NCBI GenBank assembly: GCA_004565275.1
Contig: SDOX01000021.1
Span: 429-64,428, forward strand
DNA from: Nannochloropsis salina CCMP1776
Taxonomy: Eukaryota; Sar; Eustigmatophyceae; Eustigmatales; Monodopsidaceae
Direction: 5' to 3'
DNA length: 64,000 nt
In this document: positions 10,710 through 23,049 of the stretch, in pieces
Layout of the letters: every line of letters starts with the position of its first letter
How positions within the stretch are numbered: position 1 is the stretch's first letter
Program-made: the position numbers and the translations under genes
Notes under the pieces: model-generated
Seen by the model: the letters and a program-made list of their open reading frames with translations, nothing else
The model's database searches: none
Told to the model about the DNA's origin: nothing

Positions 10710-11459
10710 CTACCTCGGAGGGGCTAGTCGCGCACCTGCCAAACGTCTTGTATACTCTTTGACTTGCGTCTGAAATAGCTGAGAGACCTGACGGCTGCCC
10801 TCCATCGCCGTAAGCATCATTTCCTCAAGGCGCTCGCCCTCCAAACGGGCCTCACATTGTATCAAAAGAATCTCCCCGTGAATAGGAAAGGCAGCCAGTG
10901 GCATGTACGCCCCACCAGAGCTTTGCTCTTTGTAAGTAACGTCCAGCACGGGCTGCTTGTCCAAGAGAGCGACAGAGCAAGCGGTTACCATTTCTTTCAT
11001 AGCTATGCCCGCATCCACCAGCGCCAGGGACACGGCGTTGATGGCCGCGGGCAAAATAGAGCCGTCGCTTTGTAACACGTACACTTGAATGTCTATCTGT
11101 GTTCGTGGGTATATATGCCGCATGACCGCGGTCTCGAAAGTCTGTTTAAGAGCCAACGAAGCTTCTAAACTTGACCGATCCGTTGGCCTGCGTTTTTTAC
11201 GGTCAAACCCGGAAAAGGGAGTTCTGTAGAATTCGCACTCAATGATGCATTTGTCGTGCTGTACCTCACTACGTCTAGTTACTTCGTGGGGACCATGAAC
11301 GATGGCCAGCACCTCCGTCTGTCCTTGTTTCAAGGACGCCGAGCCATCTGCATTGGAGTAGGTGCCTAATGTACAATGCACGCGTCGAAGCTCATGTGGC
11401 CGCCGTCCATCAGTTCGTAAGCCCGCAAGGGACACCCATTCCCCAGCGCCTCGGTGCAT
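10710..11459 (-). CDS. RRP41: Exosome complex subunit RRP41 (RNase PH family), 249 residues
   Basis: A single exon spans the usual length of RRP41/EXOSC4/Ski6. The start reads LAGLRTDGRRPHELRR, the typical N-terminus of this subunit, followed by the RNase PH core with GSASLKQGQTEVLAIVHGP, LVDAGIAMKEMVTACS and the conserved DVTYKEQSSGG. RRP41 pairs with RRP45 in the six-subunit ring of the RNA exosome, which channels RNA to the catalytic subunits in nucleus and cytosol. In plants RRP41 keeps phosphorolytic activity, in animals and yeast it does not; activity cannot be judged safely from reading alone. The gene diverges from TRAP1. Confidence 0.95.
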   Translation of the reverse strand: MHRGAGEWVSLAGLRTDGRRPHELRRVHCTLGTYSNADGSASLKQGQTEVLAIVHGPHEVTRRSEVQHDKCIIECEFYRTPFSGFDRKKRRPTDRSSLEASLALKQTFETAVMRHIYPRTQIDIQVYVLQSDGSILPAAINAVSLALVDAGIAMKEMVTACSVALLDKQPVLDVTYKEQSSGGAYMPLAAFPIHGEILLIQCEARLEGERLEEMMLTAMEGSRQVSQLFQTQVKEYTRRLAGARLAPPR

Positions 11460-11959
11460 GACGCTTTATGGCAGCAGCCGTGAGACCCGACAAAGGCAGA
11501 AGCGAGAGGGGAGACAGCAACAGATATCTAAGAAATGTCCACAGGAAAAGAGCACGGGGCTCTGGACGTAGCAATTCGACACCTCAGAAGACGTGTGACC
11601 TATACCATTGTATTTGTAAAATGGAATGTGTCTGTGAAGTCGAGCAGGATGCTGGCAGGCACCTCGGGACCGCTGGTTGGGGTCGGCGAGGCTAGGCAGT
11701 ATCCTCGTGACTTGTTCCACTCCACGGACAACCACGGTCATGTCTCACTCCCCGCGCTTGGAAACCTTTTTATGTACCCCTTGTGCGATATTCTTCTGTA
11801 TAAGCTCCACGACATGTTCTTGCCTCCAATAACAAATTTTGGAAAGGGAGGGCATATGGAAAAATTTCCATACTTCTTACTGCTCTCGTCAGGCTTGGTC
11901 ACGGCTTTCTACGATTTCACAAAAGTTACACAGATAGGCCAAAAGAGTCCCCATCATCA
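11460..11959. promoter_or_regulatory. Shared divergent promoter of RRP41 and TRAP1
   Basis: The 500 bp separates the start codons of RRP41 (-) and TRAP1 (+). Overlapping open frames here have no family signature and are treated as chance. No TATA box or other element is clear. Confidence 0.5.
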
Positions 11960-14900
11960 ATGTTACGCACAAACCCGACATTGAGTCGGCGCCTGCTGGC
12001 TAGGACCACGCAAAACAAAGTCTCCTGCATGCGCACGGCTTCCTATTTGTTTAACTCGTCTGCCCCCCTGGGCCGGCCTCCAGTTCCTCACGCGTGCAGC
12101 CAACCTTATCCCGTCAACTTCCGACCCACGTCCGCTTTCGAATCGCTTCGTTTTTTTTCTTCCAAACCGGCGAACCCTCCTGCAGCAGAAGCACACGAAT
12201 TTCAGGCAGAGACACGCCAATTACTGGACATTGTCATTCACAGCGTCTACACTGACAAGGAGGTATGTAAATTCTTTCCCTTCCCCTCGATTCTCCACCT
12301 CTCTTAACGTTTCATGTAGGGCTAAGAAGCAAGCATTCACCAGGTGTTTCTGCGAGAACTAATCTCCAATGCCTCGGACGCGTTAGAAAAACTGAGGCAT
12401 ATCCAAGGTGTGTAAGGGCCCGTTCCAGCTGTCCTCTCTCTTCGTCGCTCACCCCCCCGCCCCTTCAAACAATCGCAGTCACGGGAGAAGCGACCGTCGC
12501 TGACGCATCCTTACCTCTAGAGATAAACATTACCACGGACGAGGAGAAGGGGACTTTGACGCTCCGAGATACAGGTGAGAAGAGGATTAGAGGACGGGGT
12601 CCCGTAGGAGCGAGGAGCGCCTTTTTGAGAGGGCGCCTTCTGGGAGGATCGAGCGGAGTACGAGACTCACAGAGTATGACGGCTCCCAGTTGGGTGCCTG
12701 CTTCGATTGATCCTGCTTGTCTACGAGGCGAAGCCTTGCGTCCTCTCTACACGCTCCTCCCTCCCTGTCTCCCACAACAGGCCTGGGGATGACGAAGACG
12801 GAATTGGTCTCCAACCTGGGCACGATCGCGCGCTCAGGCTCGAAGGCCTTTGTAAAGGAGCTGAAGGAGAAAGCCGGGGAGGGGTCGGCAGACGCGGCGG
12901 GCATCATCGGTAAGGGAGGCGAGGGGCGATAGGTAGGAAGAGCTCTTGCCGAGCCTGTGACTGAGCGTTCAGGGCCCTCGTCTCCTCCTGGGTCCCCATT
13001 GTGTCCCCCACGCCTCACCTCCCTTGCTCACTCCCTCCGTCCAATGTCCAGGCCAGTTCGGTGTGGGTTTCTACAGCGCCTTTATGGTGGGCGACAGCGT
13101 GGAGGTGACCTCTCGCTCGTACAGCCCTGAGGAGCCCGGGCACACGTGGAAGAGCACGGGCTCGGGATCCTACGAGATCGGGCCGGTGGAGGGGGGGGCG
13201 GAGGAGCGAGGGTAAGGCGGGGGGCTCGAAGGAAATGGATGGAGCGAGGAAATGTGGAAAGGGAGGCTGGCTTTGAGGGGAAGAGGGAAAAGGGGGAGAA
13301 ACCGGGTGGCGAAGTGTCGAGGAGCGAGTAGCACAGGAGGCAGAAAAACCACGTGCGGCGGACGGGACGAGCACGGAATAAAGGCACGCTAGCGCAGGAC
13401 AGGGCTGCACTATCGCGCGGGGAAGAAGGAGCAGGGTAGAAAAGGAGGGACGGGAGTCATGACGGCGCGGGGTCTGTGGCCCGGAGCCTCGGTCGGCCTC
13501 TCTCCTCACTTTTCACCCCCTGACTCGCACAGGTCCCGGATCACCATCCATCTGAAGGACGACTGCAAGGAGTTCTCGAAGCCCGCCCGGGTCAAGGAGA
13601 TCATCAAGAAGTACTCTAACTTTGTCAACTTTCCCATCAAGGTCCGGACCTCGGGACTCTCCCGCGCTCATCCATGTATATTCTATGGGCCCCGTATGCC
13701 CTCGGTTTCGGATGCTCGGACATTCTTCCTCCCGTGTGTGTGCGTCAGCTTCTCGTTTTCAATAGTTCTCCCCCCTCTCCATCCCTTTGTTGCCCGTCTT
13801 CCATCGCACCTCGCTCTCCTCCACCCTCGCTCACTTCCCACCCCCACTCCCGTGTAGGTGAACGGTGAAGTCTGTAACACGGTGCGTGCCTTGTGGACCG
13901 AGGACAAAAGCGGCATATCGGAAGAGCAATACAAGGAGTTCTACCGGTGAGAGCGGGCGAGTCGCTGTCCGTCTATTTCTATCTGGTGGTCTTGTGTCAT
14001 GAAAGTCTTTGGTAGCACTTGAGAGCTCGGTTAAAAACCTGGGGACTCCTTCCGAGATCCACACCCAAGGATTACTGAGACGCCTCTCTTTACCCTTGCT
14101 CTCGCGCGTATATCCTATCCCGTCAAATTACCCCACGCCCGGTCCCCCAGATTTATCGCCAACGCCTACGACGACCCCTGCTACCGGCTACACTTCCGTA
14201 CAGACGCGCCCCTGGATCTGAAGGTGCTCTTTTTCATTCCTTCCTTCCACGGGGAGAAATTTGGCATGGGTAGGAGCTGGCGGGATCTTAACCCGGGAGG
14301 ATCGATGTGGGAGAAGGAGAGACGTATTCATCAGAGCCTCCTGGTCTATGGAGGTCAGAAGGGAGAGGAAGGTCCATGGCGGGAACACTCGTCTCACAAA
14401 AAGCTGCATTTCTTGCAGGGCGATTGGAACCGGGCGTGAGTTTATACAGTCGCAAGGTCCTGATCGAGTCCAAATGCGGACGTATCTTACCAGACTGGAT
14501 GGTAGGTGCATTGGAGGATAAATCGGGGCAGGAAGCATTGGAAGAAAGGAGCTTTCTATCATATTGACACCGTATTGTCCCCATCGCCTCTCACAGCGTT
14601 TTGTCAAGGGCGTGGTGGACTCCGAGGATCTACCACTCAGCATCTCCCGGGAGAAAGCCCAGGTAAAGCTTGGTTCACCAACAATATAATCATCTGGGGT
14701 TGGTCGCTAACTCACAATCTTATCGTCTGGGTGAAATTAACCTTTCGTTGGGGCTTGCCCTTTGGCCTTGGGTATCTAGGACACGGCTCTGCTCAAGCGA
14801 ATCGAGCGGGTACTGGTGCGGAAGGTGCTGAAGCAGCTGGAGGACGAGGCACGGAAGGATCCCGAGAAGTATAAGGAGAAATTTTTTAAGGAATTTGGAT

Positions 14901-16574
14901 ATTTTCTTAAGGAAGGTGAGGAGAAAAGGCAAAATGTCGAGCGATTTTTCTATGGTGTCTGTCATTGCAAATGGTCGTCAACCATTTGCTGGTCGTTCTT
15001 AGCCAATCACATTGATTTGTACGAACGAAAACGTGAAGATGAACTTGCTCTTTTGTGTAAAAGCATAGACACATGGTTTCCGGCTTTTTGTCGTTGGTTC
15101 ATTTGCGCATCTTACCACTTTTCTACCACTGAATTGTTACGCAGGTATCTGCCACGATTTTGAAAACGCGTCTCGCATTGCCAAATTGCTCTACTACGAG
15201 TCTTCCCGTCTGCCTTCCGGGGAGACTACCTCCTTTGATGAGTACATCTCTCGTTGCGACCCCGAGCAAGTACGTGGCGCGGTGGTTAGGACGCATTGGG
15301 AAAAAGGAGAACAGAGCGCATGCTTCAAATGAAAGCGCGTATCATCGTTTCAAAGAAATGTCATCACTTCTATTTCTTATACATCAGAATGCCATCTACT
15401 TCCTCTGTGCGCCTAATCGGGAGCTGGCTGAGGCCTCACCATATTTCGAAGCATTTAAACGCAGCAACAAAGAGGTAAGGCAGTAGTCTCTTTCCACTGC
15501 AAAACCTTACAGCCGGTCCTGACTGTCTAGACTCGTCTTTCTTGTATTTTCTCATCCCCCCCCCCCAAAGGTTATCTTTGTGTACAATGCTATCGACGAC
15601 TTTGTAATGAACAATCTCAAGACCTATCACGGCCGCGATTTTAAAACGGCTGAGGCAACGGGGCTAGATTTGGGTCCAGAAAAAAAGGATGGGGAAGAAG
15701 GTACGAAGTGACCGAGCTTAGAGCAATGGAGGCGCACGACTCAGACGGCCGCAACCTATTTGCACGCAGAGCTTGTTCTGAAACCTTCCATTCTCCTCTC
15801 GCATCTGTCTAGCAGACGCCAAAGACAAAGCAGAGGAGTCCTCCGCGCCCACCCCTCTGACGGAGGCGGAGGTGGAGGACCTTGGCAAGTGGCTTGTGTC
15901 CACCCTCCCCGACAAGCTCCAGGACGCTAAGGCTACTTCGAGGCTCTACGACTCACCCGCTATTGTTACCGACCATGAGTCAGGAGCGCTGCGGAGGATG
16001 ATGCGGATGGTGGAGCAGCAATCCATGGGCCAGGCCTCTTTCATGCCGAAGCAGCACTTGGAGCTGAACCCCCGGCACCCGATTATCATCCGCTTGCACA
16101 GTCTTCGAACCGAGGATGCTGAGCTGGCAAAGGTACGAGCGAAGTGCGAAGCTGTTCTTTCTTTTCCACGTTGGGAACATTTAGAAATGATTCAATTGTG
16201 GTGCGGGCTACAGCATCAACTTTGACGGGGTGCCTGGTCCATCTGGGTGCTTGACCTTCTCAGCTGTTATCTCCCTGGGCATTCTGAGATAATTTTTGCG
16301 TGGTGTAAAGCGTCGTATGTTCTTGGAAAGTCCGTCCCCAAACGGATCTCACATTCCAGTCTCGTGATGCGATGGACAAGACAGGCCTCCCGCGCAGGTC
16401 TCCGACGATTCTGATGCTAGCCTCTTTCCCTGAATCCTTAACCTTCTCGATCAGGTGGTGGCCGAGCAAATCTTTGACAACGCCATGGTAGCCGCGGGTC
16501 TGTTGGATGACTCGCGCGTGATGCTTCCTCGACTGAACAAACTGATGGAGCGACTAGTCCAATCGGCGAAGTAG
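11960..16574 (+). CDS. TRAP1: Mitochondrial Hsp90 chaperone TRAP1, 710 residues, 16 exons
   Basis: The exons are 11960-12262, 12344-12407, 12479-12574, 12781-12909, 13052-13211, 13533-13641, 13858-13946, 14151-14269, 14419-14501, 14597-14662, 14780-14915, 15145-15269, 15388-15474, 15571-15700, 15816-16132 and 16455-16574; all are GT-AG and in phase. The Arg/Ser-rich N-terminus ([17 protein letters not shown]) is a mitochondrial presequence. The GHKL ATPase domain follows, with [16 protein letters not shown] (catalytic Glu and Mg-binding Asn), then [17 protein letters not shown] and [13 protein letters not shown]. The middle domain has [11 protein letters not shown] and [15 protein letters not shown]; the C-terminal dimer domain ends in [12 protein letters not shown] with no MEEVD, as expected for the mitochondrial form. 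Length matches the family. TRAP1 folds matrix proteins with ATP hydrolysis. Confidence 0.95.
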
Positions 16575-16949
16575 GGAGGAGGGCAAGCGAAGCAGGGAAG
16601 AGTAGGCGAAAAAGGGTGAGAGAATAAGAACTCGATGCATGGGTGATTTTGGAGCAAACACAGACATTAGGCAGGTTTTTCCTTGATTGGGTCTATTTGG
16701 TGCAGGCTAACGGCAGTTGAGATTTGACCCTCACTTCGGCAGCCAGCGTCCTCCATATCTTTCAAGTCCCCTTGCAAACAAGGTTTTTCTCAATGAGCGC
16801 CTATTTCGACATAACTTGTTTCCAAAGCTTTCTTTAACGAACGAACGAACCAGGACCCTCATCATTAAATACCTCTTACCTACGCAAATGCACGCACACA
16901 TGCATCCCTCCCTTCTTTCTTACTCGTTTTTATTACATGTCAAACCGAA
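16575..16949. other. Convergent 3' region
   Basis: This holds the 3' flanks of TRAP1 (+) and the coiled-coil gene (-). Nothing else is seen. Confidence 0.5.
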
Positions 16950-17750
16950 TTACTCCGGCGTGAACATCTGCATCATTTCCAGGGCATCATCTTCTTCATC
17001 CTCTTCGTTCTTGTCTTTGTTGTCTTGTGTACTTTGTGTCATATCTCCCATCTTTTCGACGATTCCCGTGGCTTTTCTTCCCAGGCTGTCGATGACAGAC
17101 TGGTTTTCCTTCTCCTTGACCTCAAGACCTTCTGGCTTTGTCCCTTCACTACTTGCATCAAACATCTTCGACACGACTTGTTGAGTGGTTACGTCTATAT
17201 CTGTCTCACCTTCCATTTCCTTACCTGTCGCATTCCGTTTCCTCAATTCTTCGTAGCTAGTCACCGATTCCGGGTGGTAAAGCTCAGGTGCATGCAAACG
17301 AGTAGTATCACGCGTGGGACTCTCAGTCGGTCCCTTCAAAACGTCAACAGCTGCCTGCATCATGCGATGCATGTCTTGCTCAAGCTCGGAGGACGGACAA
17401 GTTCCGTAACCCCTCTCTCCAAAAATTACCTCCTTACGGCACATTTCTTCCCTCTCCTCCCTCTCCTTCTCCCGGCTGCCACTAATGGAGCGCTTCAGAG
17501 CCGCTAAACCCTCCAATGTGGTCTGCCGAGCCTTTTGAAAGAAGCTCATATCAGAATCTTTTAATTTTTTGACACTTCCCTCCATGTGTTGTTCCAGCCG
17601 ATGCAGCTCTTCATCCTCTTCTATCATACCTCCCTTCTCAGCACTTAGCCCCAGTTGAGACCCAAAAGTAGCACTCGCGGGCATTGCCGCGTGATGATAC
17701 CGTTGTCGAGTCTCACATTCATCTGCTTCCATCGTAGCCTCTGTGCGCAT
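16950..17750 (-). CDS. Hydrophilic coiled-coil protein of unknown function, 266 residues
   Basis: This single exon starts with Met at 17750; a second Met seven residues on is an alternative. The protein is highly charged and lacks a signal peptide or membrane segment. Residues about 40-110 show heptad-like helix (EELHRLEQHMEGSVKKLKDS and EKEREEREEMCRKEV). The C-terminus is very acidic (DNKDKNEEDEEDDALEMM). I do not recognise a family. Codon phase is open over 800 bp, and the neighbouring frames are much more broken, so it is probably real. A cytosolic or nuclear scaffold is possible, but this is a guess. Confidence 0.6.
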   Translation of the reverse strand: MRTEATMEADECETRQRYHHAAMPASATFGSQLGLSAEKGGMIEEDEELHRLEQHMEGSVKKLKDSDMSFFQKARQTTLEGLAALKRSISGSREKEREEREEMCRKEVIFGERGYGTCPSSELEQDMHRMMQAAVDVLKGPTESPTRDTTRLHAPELYHPESVTSYEELRKRNATGKEMEGETDIDVTTQQVVSKMFDASSEGTKPEGLEVKEKENQSVIDSLGRKATGIVEKMGDMTQSTQDNKDKNEEDEEDDALEMMQMFTPE

Positions 17751-18664
17751 GGTTATTCGAAAGTGTGTATGATGATGTCATTTGGGGAATCCTTGATTTT
17801 CCCTATTGCTGATGCTTCTTTTGTTCTTTCTTATATGATCTTATTGGACAAGGCGATGAAAAAGTGGCAAATTTCATTCCATGACATCATATTAAATATT
17901 TTTAACTGCCGTTTTTTGTGACTAGTTGCCAATGTGGAGCATAGCAAAACCGAACACGGGTTGCTTTCTCAAGGCAGTTGCACTGGCAAGGCGGGTCTCA
18001 GAACATCAACTTCAACACCAGACAAAAATGACCGATCCCGCTCTGGCCCATGCAGCCACGGGCTGTTAACTGAAATGTTTAAAGGTACTTCTTGAATGAA
18101 CGTGCAGCAATAATTGTCTGTACAAAAATGGCAATTGCCTGTCTTTTTTCTTTTGCATTGACACGTGTTTCTCTTTTAGTGATGAGAGTCTACCGTGGAA
18201 TTTTCCAGTCGTGGAGGTTACTATATAGTCCATATAGAAAAAAAAGATCGTTTGTTCGCTTTGCTTCAGGCAAAGACATTGCCTTCTCTAGGCCATGCAC
18301 CAATTCTCAATCCCAAGGCTGCTGGGATGAAGAGCAGTGAGCATTTATTTGTGACCCTTCATATCTCAGGATGACTGCCTGAATGTAGTGATTTTCAACC
18401 TACTTTTTCCACTTTCTGTTATGAGGTCGAAAGGACATCGAGATTGTCGCCAGTTTCCACCAATATATGACATAAAAACATTTTTTTAAACGCTGAGGAC
18501 AGCGCTTCACTCTTGTTATAGAGGCATGGTAGCACACAAGTTCTTTTAAACAGAGAGCTTCCAGTGTCCCTATTATTATCGTCGTGTGCTATTTTGATAA
18601 TCTTACGTTACTGGGCCAAATGAAAATCACGAAATTTAAATTCTGCGAACAGTCTGCCTATTTT
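17751..18664. other. AT-rich intergenic region without a gene
   Basis: This lies between the start of the coiled-coil gene and the 3' end of the solanesyltransferase gene. A small open frame at 18092-18340 (+) has no signature or splice support. The promoter of the coiled-coil gene should be at 17751-18000. Confidence 0.5.
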
Positions 18665-19888
18665 CTACAGGAATGGGTACAGAGCGTATTCCAGATAAAA
18701 CAAATCCCAGATACTCTTATAAAAGGCCTTGATAGAGGCCAATGAGTCCGGTTCAAGCTTCTTATACCGCTGTATTAGCAGCGCTGCCAGTACAGTGTGG
18801 CCGCCCACCATTACCCACTGTCTGAAAGCTCCACTAGGATTTACAACACCTTGTGCAATCGCGGAGACATAATTGAGAAAGAGCACCCCCGCCGCTCCCC
18901 GCGCCATATTCTTGACTCCGACCCGCGTGGCAAACGTTCGGACGTTGTACTTTTTGTCTCCCTCCGTATCAGGAAGATCCTTGGAGACGGCTATGACACC
19001 GGCAAAGACGGTCATGAAGCGTGTGATGAATAGAACGATAGGGTTCCAGGCGAATGGGATTCCCAGAGCTTCCCGAACAGCATAGTACACTCCAAAATTG
19101 AGGCTAAACCCTCGCACGAATGCAATCGTTGCTGCGGCAATCAGGGGGAAACGCTTGAAATAGAAGGGTGGGACAGAATAGAGCGTCCCTGCCACTATGC
19201 CTGCCGCATACATGTTGAAGATGAGGGGGGTGAAAAATGATTTGGTAATGGCCAGTCCGCCCGCGCCCGCTGCCAAAACGACCGCCCAGGCAGCCTTTCC
19301 AGTCATCCGCTGAGCTGCTAACGGCAAGAATGGTTTGTTTACCTTGTCGATTTCCACATCGTAGATCTGATTAATGCCCACAATGAACACATTCCCACAG
19401 AGGAGGGCAAGGAGTCCCAAAATCGCACGTGGCATGGGCTGTAAAGGGTTGGCAAAAGCTTTCGGATGCTCCAGGAAACAACGAAAGACGCCCATTAGGG
19501 AGGCGAGTATGGTCCCGCGGATGGTGTGTGGTCGAGTGAAGCGATAGAGAGCATCCAGTCTATCCCAGAGTCCGCCCTGCCTAGACGGAGGTACGTGGAG
19601 GCCCCCTTCCAGAGGAGCGGCTACCGCGCTGGCGCTTGGGTGCATGCCGATACGGGAGGATGAAGGATAAGACGGGTACCGTTGCAACACTTTCTTGCTG
19701 CCTGGAAAGTTGCTGAAGGAGGATTGCGGGTTCCTGGGGATTGGAGAACGGACATAGGCAGTGGATCTGGAGTTCACAAGCAGCAAAGTGGTCAAAAAAA
19801 GGACCACCGGGGCCGCCATCGATGTGAGCCACACTACTGCTCGCCCTCTTGAGCTGGTCATCCGCCCCATCATCGTTGAGGAGACCAT
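18665..19888 (-). CDS. HST: Homogentisate solanesyltransferase (UbiA family), plastid, 407 residues
   Basis: This single exon encodes an integral membrane prenyltransferase of plastoquinone synthesis: homogentisate plus solanyl diphosphate gives 2-methyl-6-solanyl-benzoquinol. The first Asp-rich motif is NQIYDVEIDKVNKPFLP and the second KDLPDTEGDKKYNVRTFATR; both bind Mg-diphosphate. The wording NQIYD, KDLPD.EGD, LGV/VGVKN, LNYVSAI and the C-terminal IWDLFYLEYALYPFL fit HST rather than tocopherol phytyltransferase (VTE2, which has NQLSD and KDIPD). The N-terminus has a hydrophobic signal segment (VVLFLTTLLLVNSRSTAY) with an aromatic residue where ASAFAP-type cleavage is expected, consistent with a complex plastid. 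VTE2 remains a weaker alternative. Confidence 0.85.
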   Translation of the reverse strand: MVSSTMMGRMTSSRGRAVVWLTSMAAPVVLFLTTLLLVNSRSTAYVRSPIPRNPQSSFSNFPGSKKVLQRYPSYPSSSRIGMHPSASAVAAPLEGGLHVPPSRQGGLWDRLDALYRFTRPHTIRGTILASLMGVFRCFLEHPKAFANPLQPMPRAILGLLALLCGNVFIVGINQIYDVEIDKVNKPFLPLAAQRMTGKAAWAVVLAAGAGGLAITKSFFTPLIFNMYAAGIVAGTLYSVPPFYFKRFPLIAAATIAFVRGFSLNFGVYYAVREALGIPFAWNPIVLFITRFMTVFAGVIAVSKDLPDTEGDKKYNVRTFATRVGVKNMARGAAGVLFLNYVSAIAQGVVNPSGAFRQWVMVGGHTVLAALLIQRYKKLEPDSLASIKAFYKSIWDLFYLEYALYPFL

Positions 19889-20587
19889 TGTCGGGATCGG
19901 TGCCTGTCACTCTCTTGCGTGGGTCTTCTGGCTCTTCCTCCCTGTGCCCAAAAAATGATAAAACATTGCTGTTAATGCACACTTGCCAGATTTTCTTCAA
20001 AAAGCATGAATTTAGATGAACAAAAAGCTCTCTTCAGGATTGGCAACCAGTCCAAGCGGTCAACTTCCTCCAGAACTTGGCATCTGGGTATTGGCTTGAC
20101 TCATGGCGGCACGCCAACTAGAGACTCGTCTTACTTGAGACAGAGCTGATGCATGCAGAGTAAGACAAAATAGACCTATAGGTGATCAGTGATGGAATAC
20201 CCACATACTCTTGTTACAGCACACGTCTTGTAAAGTGATTTCGAGCCATGTCGGCTCCATTCGTGTTGTGAGTCAACCCGACAGCAAGCCGCCCCATCGC
20301 TGCCACTGTTGCCCCCCAACTCCCACCACACAGGATGGAAAACATACTTTCTATTAGAAGGATGACTTTGACATCTCTTTTAATTGAATGCATGAACGAC
20401 ATGGAGAAAGTCTTGCAGGCGCGTTAGCGTCCGGGGGCTGATATTATTCTGATTCTAGCATCTTTCCCCTCGTATCACCCTCTGTCACCTACCTCCCCGT
20501 CCTGACAGGTTGCTCCCTGGCACGCACTTCGTTTAATCAAATAAGAGGCCTCTTCCGACCAAAAGTCGCATTTCTGCCTAGAGAAAG
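19889..20587. promoter_or_regulatory. Shared divergent promoter of HST and DAPB
   Basis: About 700 bp separates the two start codons of these plastid enzyme genes. An open frame on the minus strand reaches upstream of the HST Met but has no conserved content. No clear core element is seen. Confidence 0.45.
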
Positions 20588-23049
20588 ATGCGCTTTTCTT
20601 TGCTCTTGGTTGCTTTCCCGGCTCTGGTCTCTTCATTTGTCGGAATTTTACCCAGCCGGCACAAGCAGTCGCAGCAAGGGCGGCAATCACAGCTTCGAAT
20701 GATGGCAAAGCTCCCAAAGGTGAAAGACGTTTCCTTGTCTACCACCGAGAGTCTCGACATGCAAGTGTTATTCTCTGGTGTCGCATGCTGTCATGATAGG
20801 CATCTGCATTTGTCGTTAGGACTCAGTGCTGCCCATCCGCCGTCTCACCTCGCACATTATGCAGGTGGCAGTAATGGTGAATGGCCTACCAGGCGCCATG
20901 GGTAAGGAAGTTGCGGCAGCATGCTTGCGACGAGGATTGGAGGTGTGCTCTGTTGGTCTAACGGGACCGCAAGTCGGTGAGTGAGGCTGAAGAGGAAGAG
21001 AGGCACAGGGAAACGAAGGCCCCTATAAAACTAGAAAATATTGATGCGGAAACGCGTCTGTCTGCCCCCACCACAACTGTGGGGCAACTGTACATGCGGC
21101 CTGACAGAGATTTGTATGTGCGCATCCCAACCTTCAGATGAGGAAAGTGTGGATGTGGACGATGGGGAGGGAGGACAAGCGCAGACGATTCGGCTGGTCA
21201 AAGGGCCGGTAACGGGCGCCGGAGACGAGGAATGCGATGCGCGGCTCCAAGGTAGGCGAGGGAAGATGTAGAGTAGGGTGGCACGCACAGTTAAACCAGT
21301 CCGCGCGCTTTCAAGCCGCTAAGCGGTGTTAATTCCGCACCCTCGCCCGCCCCTCCCTTTAGGCCTGGTAGCGGGCTACCGGGATAGCGGGACACGTTTA
21401 ATTGCCGTCGACTACACGCACCCTACTGCGGTCAACCCCAACGGCGTGCTCTATGCTCGCCACAAAATGGACTTTGTCATGGTGGGTTGCCATCTCTGTG
21501 CCTCTCCCATCCATCTCGCGATCATCCTTCCCTTCGACAGTCTTCCTCGTTATCCCCTCCTTCCCGGTCCAATTTCTCTCTTTCTCCCTCCCTTGTTCCG
21601 TGTTCGTAGGGCACGACGGGTGGGGATCGAGAGAAGCTTTTGAAGGACGTAGAAGAGGCAGGCATCTACGCCGTCATCGCCCCCAACATGGCCAAGCAGA
21701 TTGTCGCCTTGCAGGTGGGGGCCGAGGGCGGGGGCGCTCGAAGGAAGGAGGGTAGTACGGTTGTGAGATGGGTTGGGAAGACACACTTAATTATCTGACG
21801 CTATCATCTCTTGTGTTGGTGGATAGGCGGGGCTGGAGACGATGGCCGGGACCTTTCCGGGGGCCTTCGAGGGCTACAATCTTCGGGTACGCCTTCTTTC
21901 ACTTCCTTCCTTCCTCCCTTTCTTCCTCCCGCTTCTGTTTCCCTTTTACTTTAGATTTGTCTTCAAGGTCTACCTTTTGTTTTTCCTTGACAAATCTATC
22001 AGCGGACAAGCCTTTTTCGTGACCGTCTGAGGATCCTCTGCCTTTTCTAAATTTTCTCCTATTGCACCCTCCCTCTCTCCCTCCTATCCAGGTGGTCGAG
22101 TCGCATCAAAGCAGCAAAGCGGACACCAGTGGGACCGCTAAGGCTTTGATTGCCTCCTTCGGAACCCTGGTGGGCAAACCCTATAAGGTGGAGGACGTGA
22201 TTGCCATGATCCGAGACAGAGAAGGACAGGTAAGGCCACGTCGGACGGGTGAATGATCGGAGACTGCGCAGACCGTGAGGTTATGAAAGATGGATCATTT
22301 AGGCAATCATGAGAATAAAATGGTGTGGAGCTCAATAGATAGTGGCGCTGGGATAACTTGGGTTTCAGAGCCTGCAAAAGGAGTGAACGTGGATACGTGT
22401 GCAGACAAAAAGTCTTTAATTGAGCGAGGGCTACGCCCGAAATTGATCGCGAATGTGGACCGCGACATGAGAGTTCATGGATATGTTTGAGACTATTTAA
22501 GTACGAAGCCTTCTCGTCCTATTTGGAATTTATTGATCATTTTCCATTCTATTCCTTCTCTCCCTGAACAATAACCTTTCTATCTTGCATTCACTTGGAT
22601 ATTGCAGCTAGAATTTGGCGTTCCCGAAGCGGGACTAGGCGGACACGCTTTTCATACTTACCAGTTATTATCGCCAGATGGAAGGTGCGTTCCGCTTTTG
22701 TAGATGTGTGGCTTTATACAAAAATTGATGAACACCTCAAGTCGACGGACTTGCTATTGGACTGATTTCAGATGTATTGAGTGTCGTAGCTTAAAGGGAT
22801 GCCTTATTTGGTTCCGCCTCCCACCTCCCCCTCGTTCCCTCCCTTCTTCTCACTCTGATATTCTCCGCCTCGTTCCTGGGCTTTCCATTTCTTTGCAGTG
22901 TGGAGTTTCAATTTCGCCACAACGTAGTCGGCCGGCGGATTTACGCGGAGGGTACTGTCGACGCTCTCATTTACCTGGCACAGCAGCACGGTCCCGATAA
23001 AAAGGTTTTTAATATGGTTGACGTCTTGAAAGCCGGTGCCATGAAGTAG
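20588..23049 (+). CDS. DAPB: 4-hydroxy-tetrahydrodipicolinate reductase, plant type, 350 residues, 9 exons
   Basis: The exons are 20588-20764, 20865-20976, 21138-21251, 21363-21481, 21610-21714, 21827-21886, 22092-22229, 22608-22684 and 22899-23049, all GT-AG and in phase. The enzyme reduces hydroxy-tetrahydrodipicolinate with NAD(P)H in lysine synthesis. The dinucleotide site is VAVMVNGLPGAMGKEVA; the family wording of the plant type is seen in APNMAKQIVALQ, VVESHQSSKADTSGTAKA (substrate-binding Lys and His) and the C-terminal FNMVDVLKAGAMK. Length matches plant enzymes. The first 30 residues form a signal peptide with the junction SS/FVGILP, a Phe at the predicted plus-one position as in heterokont plastid proteins. 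Confidence 0.93.
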